Below the pieces are notes generated by a model, which saw nothing but the letters and a program-made list of their open reading frames with translations, was not told where the DNA came from and did no database searches. This document shows positions 18,568-28,965 of a DNA stretch of 64,000 nucleotides, piece after piece (within the stretch, counting starts at the first letter, position 1; each line of letters starts with the position of its first letter). Source of the stretch: Lachancea mirantina. Taxonomy: Eukaryota; Ascomycota; Saccharomycetes; Saccharomycetales; Saccharomycetaceae. The stretch lies in the NCBI GenBank assembly GCA_900074745.1, contig LT598467.1, positions 310,001 through 374,000 of the forward strand, given 5' to 3'. The position numbers and the translations under genes are program-made.

Positions 18568-20916
18568 ATGGCTGGCAATCTAGGAAATTACAGCAGGGTT
18601 AACAATAATGATGGCAGTGATAGCGGCGAAGAGAATAGGGTAGATGAAAACGCATTAGAAACAGATGATTTGGCACCTCTTCAGCCTCCATCTTACGAAG
18701 ATCTCGAAGAGAACCTAGAAAATGGCTCACGTACAATGGAAACGATGGAAATCGAGGAAGAAGTGGTTTATATGAACAAACTGCAAAGACTAAAGCATAG
18801 ATTTGAGAACTATATCGTGATTCCGGTCAGAGAGCGAATTTCTGACCCGCTTGTGCAGCTACTATCAATATTATCAAACCGGGTGGATTTTTATTTGAGT
18901 AAAGTGGGAAATCCACTCATCTTGAGACGGTTTGTGTACATCCTGTGCATGTCACTGGTGATGTTTTATTTCTCGTCAAATGGACTCCCGGGTACTGGAG
19001 ACTCCGGATTTAAAGGCATGTTCTCAGACAAAAGAAGTTTTGTGAACTATGCTCGGAGAACAATCGACCTGTCCAAGATGGAAACGGATCTCGAATATCT
19101 CAGCAGCATGCCCCATATGGCTGGCTCTAAGGGTGATTTTGCTATTGCGACTTACGTGGGAGAGAGTTTTTCAAATAATAGATTACAGTTAGTTCTGGAC
19201 GCCGGTTTTGACACTTTTATCAACTATTATGGAAAATTGAATTTGAACGCACGCACGAAATCAGGAGAAATACTTCAATTGGAAACGAATCAGAACAATT
19301 TTTCTCCTTTGAGCCCGAATGGTACCATATCAAACTCAAATCTGATATATGCGCATCTGGGGCGGGAAGCTGACTACAAATTGCTGGAAAGTGCTGGGCT
19401 GTCCTTCGAAAATTGCGTAGTCATGCTTCATTTTGATGCTGAAAGCGTAGACCAAATACTTCGTGCTCAGAAAATGGGGTTTCAGGCGGTATTATTTGTT
19501 TCCGAAAAGAGTGACAACAACGACTCGATTCAACAACGTTCGTCGGCAATTTTGCAATATAGCGTCGGTGATCCTCTTACACCGGGCTGGTCGTCCGTTC
19601 TACCCAAGAAAATTGATGCCAATGCCTCTCCAATAAGGCCCAAAATACCAGTAGTTCCTCTATCGCTAAATCAAGCGTTGAGCCTTACGCAAAAATTGTC
19701 GACAGAAAATGCTGTCGAATTCGAAAACGGGTGGGTAAGTGGTGTTTCTGGCGATATAACGTTAAATTTAGACCAAGAAACCATAGAGCATGCCTCACAA
19801 CCAAACTGGAACATTGTTGGAAAAATTGAGGGCAAAGAACAAAACGACAAAGCAATAATCGTAAGTGCTGCGCGAGATTCTTTATGTTACGGATCTTTAT
19901 ACCCAAACGTGGGGACTACGGCATTGCTTTCGCTCGTTCAGTTGCTTCAACAAGTTAAATACGAGTTCAACTGGAGACCTTTGAGAAACATTTATTTTAT
20001 GTCTTACGATGCATCTCAATATGGACACTCCGGCGCCACAGAGATTGTGGAAGCGGAACTTGGAAAAATAAAGAACGAGATATATTCGGTAGTTGACATC
20101 AGTCAAGTAGGCGTAAGCCCCGATGGACCGAAGCTGGATATACAGACACATCCCCTTCTGGCTCAATTTTTCAACGAGATGAACTCTCTTCATGAAATTG
20201 ACGCGCTAGTGAGAGGAGTTCAACAGCATGGTGATTGGTCCGCATACCTTGCCAACGGAATCCCAACAACTATAATCGGAGCTTCGCACGTTATCAATCG
20301 AGCTTACCCCATTGATACTTGCGATGACACTTATGACAGATTGAAAAGCACCTCAGGCGACCGTTTCTGGGAGGATATGTCGGAAATTGTTGCTTACCTG
20401 TTCCAGGTGATCCTTGAGCTAGCCGACAACCCGCTGATCCCGTTTGACGTCGAGGACTACGCTAAGAAGATAGACGTCTTACTAGAAGATCTGAAAGCGT
20501 CCTCGGTAGAGAGTTTGAATTACCAGGGTATAGCAGATGGCATAAATCTGTGGAAGCATATTGGCGAACAATGGTCTTCTTTCAAGCACATGTGGACCAA
20601 TATAGTCATGGTTGAAGACGACGGTCTTGAACCGTCGCTTCTATCCGTTCACAGATGGACCTGGAACAAAAAATTAACGAATATTGCAAGAAGACAATGT
20701 GATGCTGCTGGAGTTCCTAATCGCGAATTTTATAAAAACGTTCTATTTGGTCCCTCCTTGTGGATTCAACAATCTCACGACTCTTGGAGTTTTCCAGGAG
20801 TCAGAGACGCTATACAAGATTCAAATTGGCAGGGTGCTCAAGAAGAAATTAACAAAGTGGCAGATGTTCTTCGCAGCTCTGCCGAGCTTTTTATCGAAGA
20901 AACAACCAATTCATGA
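18568..20916 (+). CDS. Transferrin-receptor-like membrane adaptor, single ancestor of Tre1/Tre2
   Basis: The 782-residue protein is a type II membrane protein. A cytosolic N-terminus carries a PPSY motif (40-43), which binds WW domains of the Rsp5 ubiquitin ligase. One transmembrane segment lies near residues 131-145 (FVYILCMSLVMFYFS), followed by a lumenal PA/M28-like region as in transferrin receptor and PSMA. Tre1 and Tre2 of S. cerevisiae recruit Rsp5 to Bsd2-dependent sorting of metal transporters such as Smf1 to the vacuole. Only one copy is expected here because TRE1 (YPL176C) and TRE2 (YOR256C) are a whole-genome-duplication pair. It shares a 135-bp promoter interval with SPT14. Confidence 0.93.
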   Translation: MAGNLGNYSRVNNNDGSDSGEENRVDENALETDDLAPLQPPSYEDLEENLENGSRTMETMEIEEEVVYMNKLQRLKHRFENYIVIPVRERISDPLVQLLSILSNRVDFYLSKVGNPLILRRFVYILCMSLVMFYFSSNGLPGTGDSGFKGMFSDKRSFVNYARRTIDLSKMETDLEYLSSMPHMAGSKGDFAIATYVGESFSNNRLQLVLDAGFDTFINYYGKLNLNARTKSGEILQLETNQNNFSPLSPNGTISNSNLIYAHLGREADYKLLESAGLSFENCVVMLHFDAESVDQILRAQKMGFQAVLFVSEKSDNNDSIQQRSSAILQYSVGDPLTPGWSSVLPKKIDANASPIRPKIPVVPLSLNQALSLTQKLSTENAVEFENGWVSGVSGDITLNLDQETIEHASQPNWNIVGKIEGKEQNDKAIIVSAARDSLCYGSLYPNVGTTALLSLVQLLQQVKYEFNWRPLRNIYFMSYDASQYGHSGATEIVEAELGKIKNEIYSVVDISQVGVSPDGPKLDIQTHPLLAQFFNEMNSLHEIDALVRGVQQHGDWSAYLANGIPTTIIGASHVINRAYPIDTCDDTYDRLKSTSGDRFWEDMSEIVAYLFQVILELADNPLIPFDVEDYAKKIDVLLEDLKASSVESLNYQGIADGINLWKHIGEQWSSFKHMWTNIVMVEDDGLEPSLLSVHRWTWNKKLTNIARRQCDAAGVPNREFYKNVLFGPSLWIQQSHDSWSFPGVRDAIQDSNWQGAQEEINKVADVLRSSAELFIEETTNS

Positions 20917-21190
20917 AATAGAATAATGATAGACAAGATCTAAGGGACCTACCTTCACGACAGATTCAGTGGTTATATGAAACTTTTTATCTATATAAAG
21001 CCTCTGAGCTCCTGGTAAGATGTGTTCACCAAAACAGACTTGTAGTAAACTAGATTTCAATATTTATTTCACTTTAGTTCGTACTAGTTAAACGTCCAAC
21101 AACTCGTTCCCGATATTTAAGATAATCAAGATATATAAAATATCGTCGATCAAATTTCATAAAAACTGTAATCAAATCAGAACTCAAGCA

Positions 21191-21643
21191 ATGTCTTTTA
21201 TCAGGAATCTTCTATTTGGTGGTGTGAAGACTAGTGAAGATCCCACCGGTGTCGTTCAAGGTAGCTCCACTCCAACGATAAACGAAGCATCACAACCCAT
21301 TATTGAAGGAAAGTTCTATCCTAGGACGATCTACAAATTTAACGGACATGATGATGAGAAGATATTTATTGCCGTTAAAGGTAAAGTGTTTGATTGTACT
21401 CAAGGGAGACAATTTTATGGACCCAGCGGACCTTATTCAAACTTTGCCGGACATGATGCCTCGAGAGGCCTTGCCACGAATTCGTTTGAGCTTGACACTT
21501 TGAGACACTGGGATCAGCCCATTGACGACTTGAAAGACTTGACTACGCAAGACCTTCAGGCTTTAGACGGTTGGCTGGAGCATTTTGAAAAGAAATATCC
21601 CTGTGTGGGTAGCCTGGAAGCAGAGCCAGGTGTCAATATTTAA
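21191..21643 (+). CDS. DAP1: Heme-binding membrane-associated progesterone receptor-like protein Dap1
   Basis: Dap1 is a cytochrome b5-fold heme protein that supports Erg11 (lanosterol 14-demethylase) in ergosterol synthesis and resistance to azoles and DNA damage. The 150-residue protein starts [20 protein letters not shown], almost as in yeast (152 residues). The conserved heme-site segment [20 protein letters not shown] lies at 75-94. Tyr76 and Tyr82 are present; Tyr82 corresponds to the tyrosine heme ligand of human PGRMC1. There is no clear transmembrane helix. Confidence 0.96.
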   Translation: MSFIRNLLFGGVKTSEDPTGVVQGSSTPTINEASQPIIEGKFYPRTIYKFNGHDDEKIFIAVKGKVFDCTQGRQFYGPSGPYSNFAGHDASRGLATNSFELDTLRHWDQPIDDLKDLTTQDLQALDGWLEHFEKKYPCVGSLEAEPGVNI

Positions 21644-21725
21644 GGGCTCTCCATCAAACCCTATTCAGGAAGTTTATATAAAATACTGGTAACGTCTTTT
21701 TTTAGATTAGATTGATTACTTTTCG

Positions 21726-22742
21726 TTATGTGTTCATGAGCCGTTTAACAGTTACTGTACGAACGGTTCTTGTCGCATGTGGGGAGATAGTGCTCAGTTT
21801 TCTCATCATTCTTGTATAACTTGTGAAAGCATTACTAGCGTGTTTCGAAACTTCGAACAAGTCTCCCATTTTTTGTGTTATGGTTTGTGAGATTTCATCA
21901 TCTTCAAAAGCCGCAGCTTGAGTTTGAGGGACATCTGTAATGACGCTCATCATCAGTAAATCCGGATATTGGAAGAACGACAAGACTGGCAAAAACTCTC
22001 CTACAAGCGCTACCGCGGAGCGGACTTTCCTTTTGAGTCTTTTTCTTAGTTTTATCGCAGATGACTCGCTTTTATGTTCGGTACCTTTCGAACCATCAAT
22101 ACCATTAACGTAATGACTTGGGTTAGCTCTTATGGTCAAAGATGAAAAGTCTGCAAGTAGAATTCGACGTCCAGGTCCAAACTGAAGATATTCAGGTCCT
22201 TGTCCATCCGTGATAGAATAAGGCAAGCAAGTGGTCTTGATGACATTTCTCTCCTCGAAAGTGACCTTCACATCGGCGTGTTTAGATACCGACCTTTTGA
22301 TGCGCACGGCGCTCTCAAAACAGTCTATTCTTGAAATTTCTGCATCGGTGCTTTCGAATATGCCAGGATTAAATTTGCGGAGTTTATATCTTCGCTTGCT
22401 GATAAGAGACTTATGAAAAGAATTTCTCTGCAATATTTTCACCCGGGGAGAGCGTCCACAACCATTTGGATATGACGTGATAATCAGAGGCTTGTGATCT
22501 GCATTTGCCGAATCAGCAAAAGAACCGAGATCGAGAAAATCCCCAGAGTTTAAAGGTGTATTACCGGCAAACCTTTCGCGAGATATTCCTCGCTTTCTCT
22601 TATTTCTTCTGTTAATCTTATGCACCTTGTGCAAATTCCAGTATCGCCTCACTCTTTTTAAAGTCGCAATTCGATGAGCGCCACTCGCTAATCGCCGCAG
22701 TCGACGTACTCTAGATTTTCTCGGGGGTGGAGCAACCCTCAT
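21726..22742 (-). CDS. Fast-evolving basic protein in the OSW1 position
   Basis: This 338-residue protein is not recognisable by motif. The N-terminal 55 residues are extremely rich in Arg and Lys (MRVAPPPRKSRVRRLRRLAS, later NRRNKRKRG). The middle is unremarkable. The C-terminal part has a mildly hydrophobic stretch (VALVGEFLPVLSFFQYPDLL) and a Ser/Thr/Arg-rich tail. It lies between the TRE gene (YOR256C) and SEC63 (YOR254C) in the orientation of OSW1 (YOR255W), an outer spore wall assembly protein of 278 residues. The OSW1 assignment is therefore by synteny only. The N-terminal basic region could equally be a nuclear or nucleolar signal. Confidence 0.45.
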   Translation of the reverse strand: MRVAPPPRKSRVRRLRRLASGAHRIATLKRVRRYWNLHKVHKINRRNKRKRGISRERFAGNTPLNSGDFLDLGSFADSANADHKPLIITSYPNGCGRSPRVKILQRNSFHKSLISKRRYKLRKFNPGIFESTDAEISRIDCFESAVRIKRSVSKHADVKVTFEERNVIKTTCLPYSITDGQGPEYLQFGPGRRILLADFSSLTIRANPSHYVNGIDGSKGTEHKSESSAIKLRKRLKRKVRSAVALVGEFLPVLSFFQYPDLLMMSVITDVPQTQAAAFEDDEISQTITQKMGDLFEVSKHASNAFTSYTRMMRKLSTISPHATRTVRTVTVKRLMNT

Positions 22743-23023
22743 GTAGCAGCAGCTATTGTATACTCCTCCTTTACCAGGGCTTTATGTCCCAAGACCCTGG
22801 CTTTTTACCGCGTCTTTGCGCATCAACAGATTTGACTTTACGTCGAGAAACCACTAAGAAATGTCGTCAAAACTTTTGAAAGAAAAACTCGCACAACGTC
22901 GCTTGACCGCGTCGACAGAGATATATGCAGAACTTATCGTTCGATTTGAATAGGATCTTTGGTCTGTCTTGATTTTTCATTTTTCAATTTAAAGTTGCGT
23001 GTATGTATAACACCATGAAGTTT

Positions 23024-24778
23024 TCACAGGAAGGCACCCTGTGGAATATTTTGAACGCTGTTTTGGAAGCCTTTAATGGCCACATCAAAGTTCCAGCCAC
23101 TTTGTTCAGCAAGCATATATGTGTATTCGGCGTTAAGCTTGGTCTGATTATGCAATCTGTTCAAAATATCGAGTTGTAGCGGTGTCATTTTAGCTTGAAT
23201 TTCGGGAGGAAGTTGTATTTGAGAAGTAGGGACTCCTGATGCCACCGAAGGAGTTAGTGTGGGTGCGGGTGTCTCTGAAGCTGGCTGCCCCGGCATCGCC
23301 TGCAGGGTGCTTGTTGGCAATGTATCCGTAGGCTTAGACCAGGAACCGTCAGCGTATGGCCTCACTGTCAGTAGATCAGAAGCAATGACAACATGACCTT
23401 GGTTTGGAACAATAATCCAGGTTCTATCGAAGGATTTTTTGCCAAGTTTGCTAGTCGTGTTGGAATGGCTGTGGTTGAATCTTCTGCTACGACCTGCAGT
23501 GGACGAAACAGCCTTATTAGCGTCTAATTCGGGCTTTTCAATCTCGTCGAAGAACCCATGCAGCGAGATTATGAAGCCTTGAACCTGAGGATATGACCAA
23601 GCTTCGACCGAATAGTTCAAAGGCTGCTCCTGTAATAAATGCTTAGTCTTGGGCAGGGACCGAAAAAGTCTGTCAATTGCTTCCTGGCCCGTGGCTAATC
23701 TCATAAGTTTCGTCTTTTCACTTGAGATTTTCGTCAGGTTTCTGGACAAACTCAAGTAAAAACTCAAAGAAGGATTCTGATCGGCATTTGGAACACTTGA
23801 ACTTGGGACCGACGAATCAACTGACACGGAAAACTGCGACTGTGGCGTGTATAGCCCCATGAGTTGAGCTCTATCGCTATCCCATAGATTTAGAAAGTTT
23901 GAAACAAAATCGATTGAAGACTGACCCAGCTCGTTTGTCTCGAAAAAGAACTGCTGAATCTTGGTAGGAATAGAGTAAACAGACTGCAGCTTTGCCTCGT
24001 CTCGTAGAAGAATGCTGTCGAGGACAACGAGCTTGGGGAACAAACGTAAAATTTCCGTTTTGTACATTGGATCCGTGACGACCGGATTATTGGCCATCAG
24101 TAGTTCACGAAGTTCCTTGAACTTGCCCTTCCATACTTCTAGGGATCGAAAGCGTGAGATCTGGTTATTTGCAAGACACAAGTTCTTTAGACGTGGGAAA
24201 GTCTGAGCTAGGGATGATATCCCGTTGACATCACGAAGGCTATTATTTGACAAGTTCACACTTTCTACAACAAGCTGTGATTCCCTTGAAGCCAGCTTCA
24301 TCAAGGCTGGAAACATCTTGGATTGCGTTGACGTTGAAGAAAAAAGACCGTTACTCATCAGCTCTGGATCGTTCTTTAAATTCCCCAAATCTAACATTCG
24401 TGTCTGTACATTGTAACGCCTAAACAAGAAGCTCTTGAGAAGCTGAATTGTGTTCGAAGTTCCAGGTATTCCAGAAATGTTGCTCATCCCGTTGCCCTCT
24501 GCGATGATTTCAAATCTCAACGCATTACCAGCGAATCGAACTCCATTCCAATTTAAAAGAGATGATGCATCTTGTCGACTGTTCACATATCCAACCACCA
24601 GCTCTCCTTCCACATAGGAATCGCAAATAGCGATCCTGGTCTTCCTGCTCACGAAATTTATCAAGTCTTGTTTCGTAGCATTTTGCCATCCTCTTACCCC
24701 GACTTTCACCCGGTTTTGCAGAGCGGCTTGCTGTGCCATAAATCCCACATTGTTGGCTACTTGAAATGTGCCATTCAT
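23024..24778 (-). CDS. MEX67: mRNA export receptor Mex67
   Basis: Mex67, with Mtr2, carries mRNPs and pre-60S subunits through nuclear pores. The 584-residue protein starts at the ATG at 24778 (MNGTFQVANNVGFMAQQ), matching the yeast start; upstream codons in frame have only GTG. Order: RNA-recognition-like domain (about 25-90); leucine-rich repeats (SLAQTFPRLKNLCLANNQIS and ELLMANNPVV, about 170-260); NTF2-like domain (about 270-470); Pro/Thr-rich linker; and C-terminal UBA-like FG-binding domain (AEYTYMLAEQSGWNFDVAIK). All parts look intact. It is divergent from SEC63. Confidence 0.97.
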   Translation of the reverse strand: MNGTFQVANNVGFMAQQAALQNRVKVGVRGWQNATKQDLINFVSRKTRIAICDSYVEGELVVGYVNSRQDASSLLNWNGVRFAGNALRFEIIAEGNGMSNISGIPGTSNTIQLLKSFLFRRYNVQTRMLDLGNLKNDPELMSNGLFSSTSTQSKMFPALMKLASRESQLVVESVNLSNNSLRDVNGISSLAQTFPRLKNLCLANNQISRFRSLEVWKGKFKELRELLMANNPVVTDPMYKTEILRLFPKLVVLDSILLRDEAKLQSVYSIPTKIQQFFFETNELGQSSIDFVSNFLNLWDSDRAQLMGLYTPQSQFSVSVDSSVPSSSVPNADQNPSLSFYLSLSRNLTKISSEKTKLMRLATGQEAIDRLFRSLPKTKHLLQEQPLNYSVEAWSYPQVQGFIISLHGFFDEIEKPELDANKAVSSTAGRSRRFNHSHSNTTSKLGKKSFDRTWIIVPNQGHVVIASDLLTVRPYADGSWSKPTDTLPTSTLQAMPGQPASETPAPTLTPSVASGVPTSQIQLPPEIQAKMTPLQLDILNRLHNQTKLNAEYTYMLAEQSGWNFDVAIKGFQNSVQNIPQGAFL

Positions 24779-25012
24779 GGTTCGGAAACGCCTAAGTATC
24801 ACCCCGGGAAGGTATTTAGTAGTGCTATTCCATCATCTTCTCATCTCTTTCATTAGTAGCGCCTTTAAAATTTTCATTTTCTAGGACTTTCGTATAAAGA
24901 TATTTAGTCTTTTTCAAGAAATCAGGACAACAACAAGAAGTTTGAAAACGTTCGGTGTTACCAGTGTTAAAGATTTAGTCTGTCTTGAAAAGAGTGTAAC
25001 CAGGGCTTCGAA

Positions 25013-26986
25013 ATGCCGCAGAGCTACGATTATGATGAGAAAGCTGAAACGTGGCCTTTCTTTGCTATGGCCGTGCTCGTTGTGGTTCTTTTGCCTCTGA
25101 CGCTTATGCAGATTTATGAGCTGTTCAATAGCCAAAAGGAGGAAAAATTTGGAGAGCAGACGTCAACCCTGAATGAATTGAACCAGGTGTTAGTACCTCA
25201 GAGTATCAAAAAGTTTCGTGCCAAATACAAAGTGAAGAAATCCGGGGTTTGGAGTAAGAAAACTCTGATAGTTTGCCTCGGTTGGTGTTTGGTGGCCGTA
25301 ATCTGGAAAACTATCGACAGCAATGAGGCTGTCAGAGAAGCAGCTTCCACGATTTTTGATCCTTATCTTTTGCTAGACATTTCTACAAGTGCCACAGAGA
25401 AGGAAATCCGGTCCGCTTACAGGAAATTGTCGATCAAGTTTCATCCGGACAAAGTTGCCAAGAATCTTAGCGAGCAACAACGTGCTGTTTTAGAAGAGCA
25501 ATATGTCTTGATCACGAAGGCTTACAAAGCTTTGACGGACGAAGTTACGCGGGAAAACTATTTGCAATATGGTCACCCTGATGGACCACAGGCTACGTCC
25601 CATGGTATTGCATTACCTAGGTTTCTGGTCGAGAGTTCTGCTTCTCCATTTGTGGTGGTTGGATACATTGCTCTGTTGGGGCTTATATTACCGATTTTTG
25701 TTAGCAGATGGTGGTCAAGGACTCAATCTGTCACCAAGAAAGGCATTCATGTCAAAACTGCTTCCTATTTTGCAGACAGGCTCTTTAATTTTAAGCCCTC
25801 ACAAGTGGTGACATCTGATCTTATTTTGGACTGGTTATCGAATGCAGAAGAGTACAAGATTATGTATCCACATTTGGGGCCCAAAGTCTTCAGGAATCTA
25901 TTGAATGACCATTTACAGAGAGCCAGTAATGGGGAGGACCTGAATGAAATCAAACTAAGAGTTGTAGCCAAGACTCATTCCTTACTGTTTGGTTTACTTG
26001 ATGTGTCTACAAATTTCAGGAACACAGAAATCTCTCTTGCTGCTATTGACACCTTCAAGTCCATTGTACAAGCTACGCCAGTCTCACCAGAATCCCAAAT
26101 ATTCCAACTACCTAACGTCGATCAAAAGCGGTTTTCAGAAGGGAGCGTTGATGATGTGAGGACTTTGGGTAAACTTTTCACCTACGACGAAAAGAAAATT
26201 GGCCAGATTCTTGGCATTAGTGATGAAAGTAGACTTCAGGAAACGTTAAAAGTAGCTTCCTTCATTCCACGTTTGAAACTTTTGAAGGCTGAATTCAAGG
26301 TTCCAGGTGAAACCGTTGTTACTCCTGAGTCCATACCACACATCGCTTTGAAGGTACTGGTAGTCTCACCAAAGCACAAGGCCTTCCCGCCATCCAAGTT
26401 TCCTCAAGTTTTTTTTGAAGAGGAGCAAGATTTTGAAGCTCAAAAAGATCCATTTGCCTCTGCACTTGAGCAGCCCCCAGTCCCTCAGACGTTCGCACCC
26501 CTCTTTCCTGTAGAAAGAACTGGAGGATGGTGCGCACTGGTGATGTTACAGAAAGACGGTAAAGTAATTCAAACGCCGTTGGTTGTGGATAGATTATCGT
26601 TTTCAAATTTGGACAACGACTTCGACAAGCGAGAAATCAAAGACGTTGAAGCATCTTTTAAGCCAGAAAACTGGGTAGTGGGTACCATAAAGATCCCATT
26701 CAGCCAGCCTGCTCCTCCTCAAAATGGGGATTATTTCTTCAGAGTGGTACTGAAGAGTACTGAGTATTTCGGCAGTGATCTAGATTTCACGCTCCCAATG
26801 ATGGTTCGCGATCCTCCATCTGAAGCCGACTCTGATAAACAATACGACGACGACTCAGAATCAGATTCCGACGGGGAAGGTGACGACGACGAAGACGAAG
26901 ATGATTTGGACGAAGAAAACGATAGTGACTACACTGATATCGACACCGACACCGACGGGGAAGAGGAGAAGAGCCTGGTTAATTAG
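25013..26986 (+). CDS. SEC63: ER translocation J-protein Sec63
   Basis: Sec63 is the J-domain partner of Kar2 (BiP) and a core subunit of the post-translational translocon Sec61/Sec62/Sec63. The 657-residue protein has membrane segments at about 14-35, 83-99 and 206-228. The lumenal J domain lies between the second and third, with the HPD motif in KFHPDK (144-146). Cytosolic Brl domains follow. The C-terminal tail from about residue 600 is almost purely acidic (DSESDSDGEGDDDEDEDD), the segment known to bind Sec62. Size matches yeast (663). The gene is in YOR254C position next to NAT5. Confidence 0.97.
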   Translation: MPQSYDYDEKAETWPFFAMAVLVVVLLPLTLMQIYELFNSQKEEKFGEQTSTLNELNQVLVPQSIKKFRAKYKVKKSGVWSKKTLIVCLGWCLVAVIWKTIDSNEAVREAASTIFDPYLLLDISTSATEKEIRSAYRKLSIKFHPDKVAKNLSEQQRAVLEEQYVLITKAYKALTDEVTRENYLQYGHPDGPQATSHGIALPRFLVESSASPFVVVGYIALLGLILPIFVSRWWSRTQSVTKKGIHVKTASYFADRLFNFKPSQVVTSDLILDWLSNAEEYKIMYPHLGPKVFRNLLNDHLQRASNGEDLNEIKLRVVAKTHSLLFGLLDVSTNFRNTEISLAAIDTFKSIVQATPVSPESQIFQLPNVDQKRFSEGSVDDVRTLGKLFTYDEKKIGQILGISDESRLQETLKVASFIPRLKLLKAEFKVPGETVVTPESIPHIALKVLVVSPKHKAFPPSKFPQVFFEEEQDFEAQKDPFASALEQPPVPQTFAPLFPVERTGGWCALVMLQKDGKVIQTPLVVDRLSFSNLDNDFDKREIKDVEASFKPENWVVGTIKIPFSQPAPPQNGDYFFRVVLKSTEYFGSDLDFTLPMMVRDPPSEADSDKQYDDDSESDSDGEGDDDEDEDDLDEENDSDYTDIDTDTDGEEEKSLVN

Positions 26987-27099
26987 AATCATTGTCGACA
27001 CCCAATCGAAAATAAATATCGATCATCAAAAAAAAACGCTTGCATCTATCCTGTGACGATATAGAGTTATTTACAATTTTATTCTTTCATTTCAAGTCA

Positions 27100-27594
27100 C
27101 TACATTGTTAAACATAAAACGACGGCGTCGGGCGAGCCTCTAGTATCTTTGTAGTAATCTTTCAACTCTTCCTGCTTCACGAAACCCTTAGTTTCATACC
27201 ATTTCAAACCTTCTGAGTTATTGGTAGCAACATGCACAAAAATTTGGTGCTGGAAATGATTTTTACATTCATCAATAACGTACTCTAGCAGTTTTGACCC
27301 AATGCCTTTGCTTCTGTAAGGCTCCAACACAACTAAAATTTCAATGTACACACCTGCAGCTTTAACGCCTTTGCTTTTATTCGCAATAAGCTTAGCTCTC
27401 ACTCCTCCAACTGCGACTTCACCAAAATATGCTAATTTCGAGAAGTACAATTCTTTTTGTTTGGCATCAGTGCTAAATTGATCGCTAAAAAACTTCTCGG
27501 GGTACGAGACTGGCAGAACTGTATCACTTATTTTCTTAAAAGTGCCAAGATTGTTCTCGTAGACGTTATCAAGGTTAATTGGGCTTCTAGTCAT
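27100..27594 (-). CDS. NAT5: N-terminal acetyltransferase Nat5 (Naa50-like)
   Basis: Nat5 is the Naa50-type subunit bound to the NatA complex (Nat1/Ard1) on ribosomes. The 164-residue GNAT protein shows the acetyl-CoA loop RSKGIGSKLL (about residues 94-103), preceded by a beta strand VYIEILVVLEPY and followed by HVATNNSEGLKWYETKGF. The start MTRSPINLDNVYENNLG fits the family. It is convergent with SEC63 and shares a short divergent interval with MRX4. Position corresponds to YOR253W. Confidence 0.93.
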   Translation of the reverse strand: MTRSPINLDNVYENNLGTFKKISDTVLPVSYPEKFFSDQFSTDAKQKELYFSKLAYFGEVAVGGVRAKLIANKSKGVKAAGVYIEILVVLEPYRSKGIGSKLLEYVIDECKNHFQHQIFVHVATNNSEGLKWYETKGFVKQEELKDYYKDTRGSPDAVVLCLTM

Positions 27595-27715
27595 GTTTTC
27601 GTAGCCTCAGGAGTTCTGATGCTCTATGTTGAATTACTTGAACTAGTCTAAAGATAATTTCAAGATCTTCAATTTTAAGATATTTGAAAATCGGAACAAT
27701 ATCAACGGCTAAATT

Positions 27716-28918
27716 ATGATCGAGAAATGGGCCAAAATGCGATTCTTAAGCACCAAAAATACACGGGGGCTATATTCTGCGTGGGATGTTTTATATGAAA
27801 CCAAAATCCCCGATGGTAATGTTGCGATTTACTTTAAAAACTTGTTGGAAAGGTCAGCATTAGCTGGTGCGCTACCTGAGGAAGGATCTATAACGCAGAT
27901 ACTGATAAAGCACTTACTACAGCAGAACAGCAATAATCCAACAAAATTAGCTTATAGGGGGCAAATTAAGGAGTTGGTTCGGCAAATTGATAAAAATATT
28001 ATTACCGAAAATGACATCAAATATGCTCTGGAAATAGCTTCCAGAAAGAGAGTTGTAAACGTTTCGAAACCCCTTATCAAAGAATCGACAGTACAGAAAG
28101 CAAATATAGAAGGATCCAAGCCACAGTTGACCATAAATCCTCAAAGACAAAATACACTTGATACAAAAAATATAGCACACATTGCCCGTGTGGGCAAGAA
28201 TAATGATGAGCTGAGCTTCGAACGAAATAAAAATGTTGAGGATTTGAGTAAAAATATGAGTGAGATGCGCGTTACGGATCAAGGTAGTTCATTGGACTTG
28301 AATTCTTTGCAGCTTTTTCTGCAAGACGCCCGAAGGCTGGATTTGGATCGCCAAGAGTTGATGCGCGAAACGAAACAGTTGTACGCTTGGAAGTCAGAGA
28401 CAAAACCGCTCTCTTTGTCTGGTGGGAACATTTTCAGCTTTCTGAGCGGACCACAGCCCGCGTTTTTTGGGAGGACGATGAACTTGATGAATTCTCAGGA
28501 ACTATCAAGTCAAGATCCGGTTGTCAACATTTCAAACTCGTCAGACGTCCTTTTATACAATCTGAGAGATGATTCGAGTTCTGTGGCGCCGTGGAAGAAG
28601 CAGAAAAGATTAATTCATGTTAATACTCGGGATTTCTTCGGTATCATCAATGCGTCCGGAAGATCGCCGGAGCTGATGTTAGAGTTGGTAACCAGTCTCG
28701 AAAAACAAGGTTGGGATCTGGTGGGCGATGCAGGTTTCGACGGGACTGTAATTGTTTTCAAGAGGGAAGGTTCTGCTCAATCTTCATTTCTCAAAAGAAA
28801 AATATTAGGTTGGTTGATCTTTGCTCTATCTTCAGCCATATTGTCATTCAAGTTACTCGAGAATTACGAGACGAAAGAGTTAAAAGAAACTTCTTCAGAT
28901 GATAGAAATACTCATTAA
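27716..28918 (+). CDS. MRX4: Mitochondrial protein Mrx4-like (YPL168W)
   Basis: The 400-residue protein corresponds to YPL168W/Mrx4 (430 residues), a mitochondrial organization of gene expression (MIOREX)-associated protein of unknown activity. The N-terminus MIEKWAKMRFLSTKNTRG could act as a presequence. The centre (about 130-230) is Asn/Gln/Lys-rich. A conserved-looking C-terminal part includes SPELMLELVTSLEKQGWDLV. A single membrane segment ILGWLIFALSSAILSFKLL lies near residues 363-381, then a short charged tail. The call depends on order (between MEX67/SEC63 and REV3) and on topology. Confidence 0.8.
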   Translation: MIEKWAKMRFLSTKNTRGLYSAWDVLYETKIPDGNVAIYFKNLLERSALAGALPEEGSITQILIKHLLQQNSNNPTKLAYRGQIKELVRQIDKNIITENDIKYALEIASRKRVVNVSKPLIKESTVQKANIEGSKPQLTINPQRQNTLDTKNIAHIARVGKNNDELSFERNKNVEDLSKNMSEMRVTDQGSSLDLNSLQLFLQDARRLDLDRQELMRETKQLYAWKSETKPLSLSGGNIFSFLSGPQPAFFGRTMNLMNSQELSSQDPVVNISNSSDVLLYNLRDDSSSVAPWKKQKRLIHVNTRDFFGIINASGRSPELMLELVTSLEKQGWDLVGDAGFDGTVIVFKREGSAQSSFLKRKILGWLIFALSSAILSFKLLENYETKELKETSSDDRNTH

Positions 28919-28965
28919 TGTACAATTGGAAGTGCAAGAATTCCTGAATAAAATTACACATAAGA

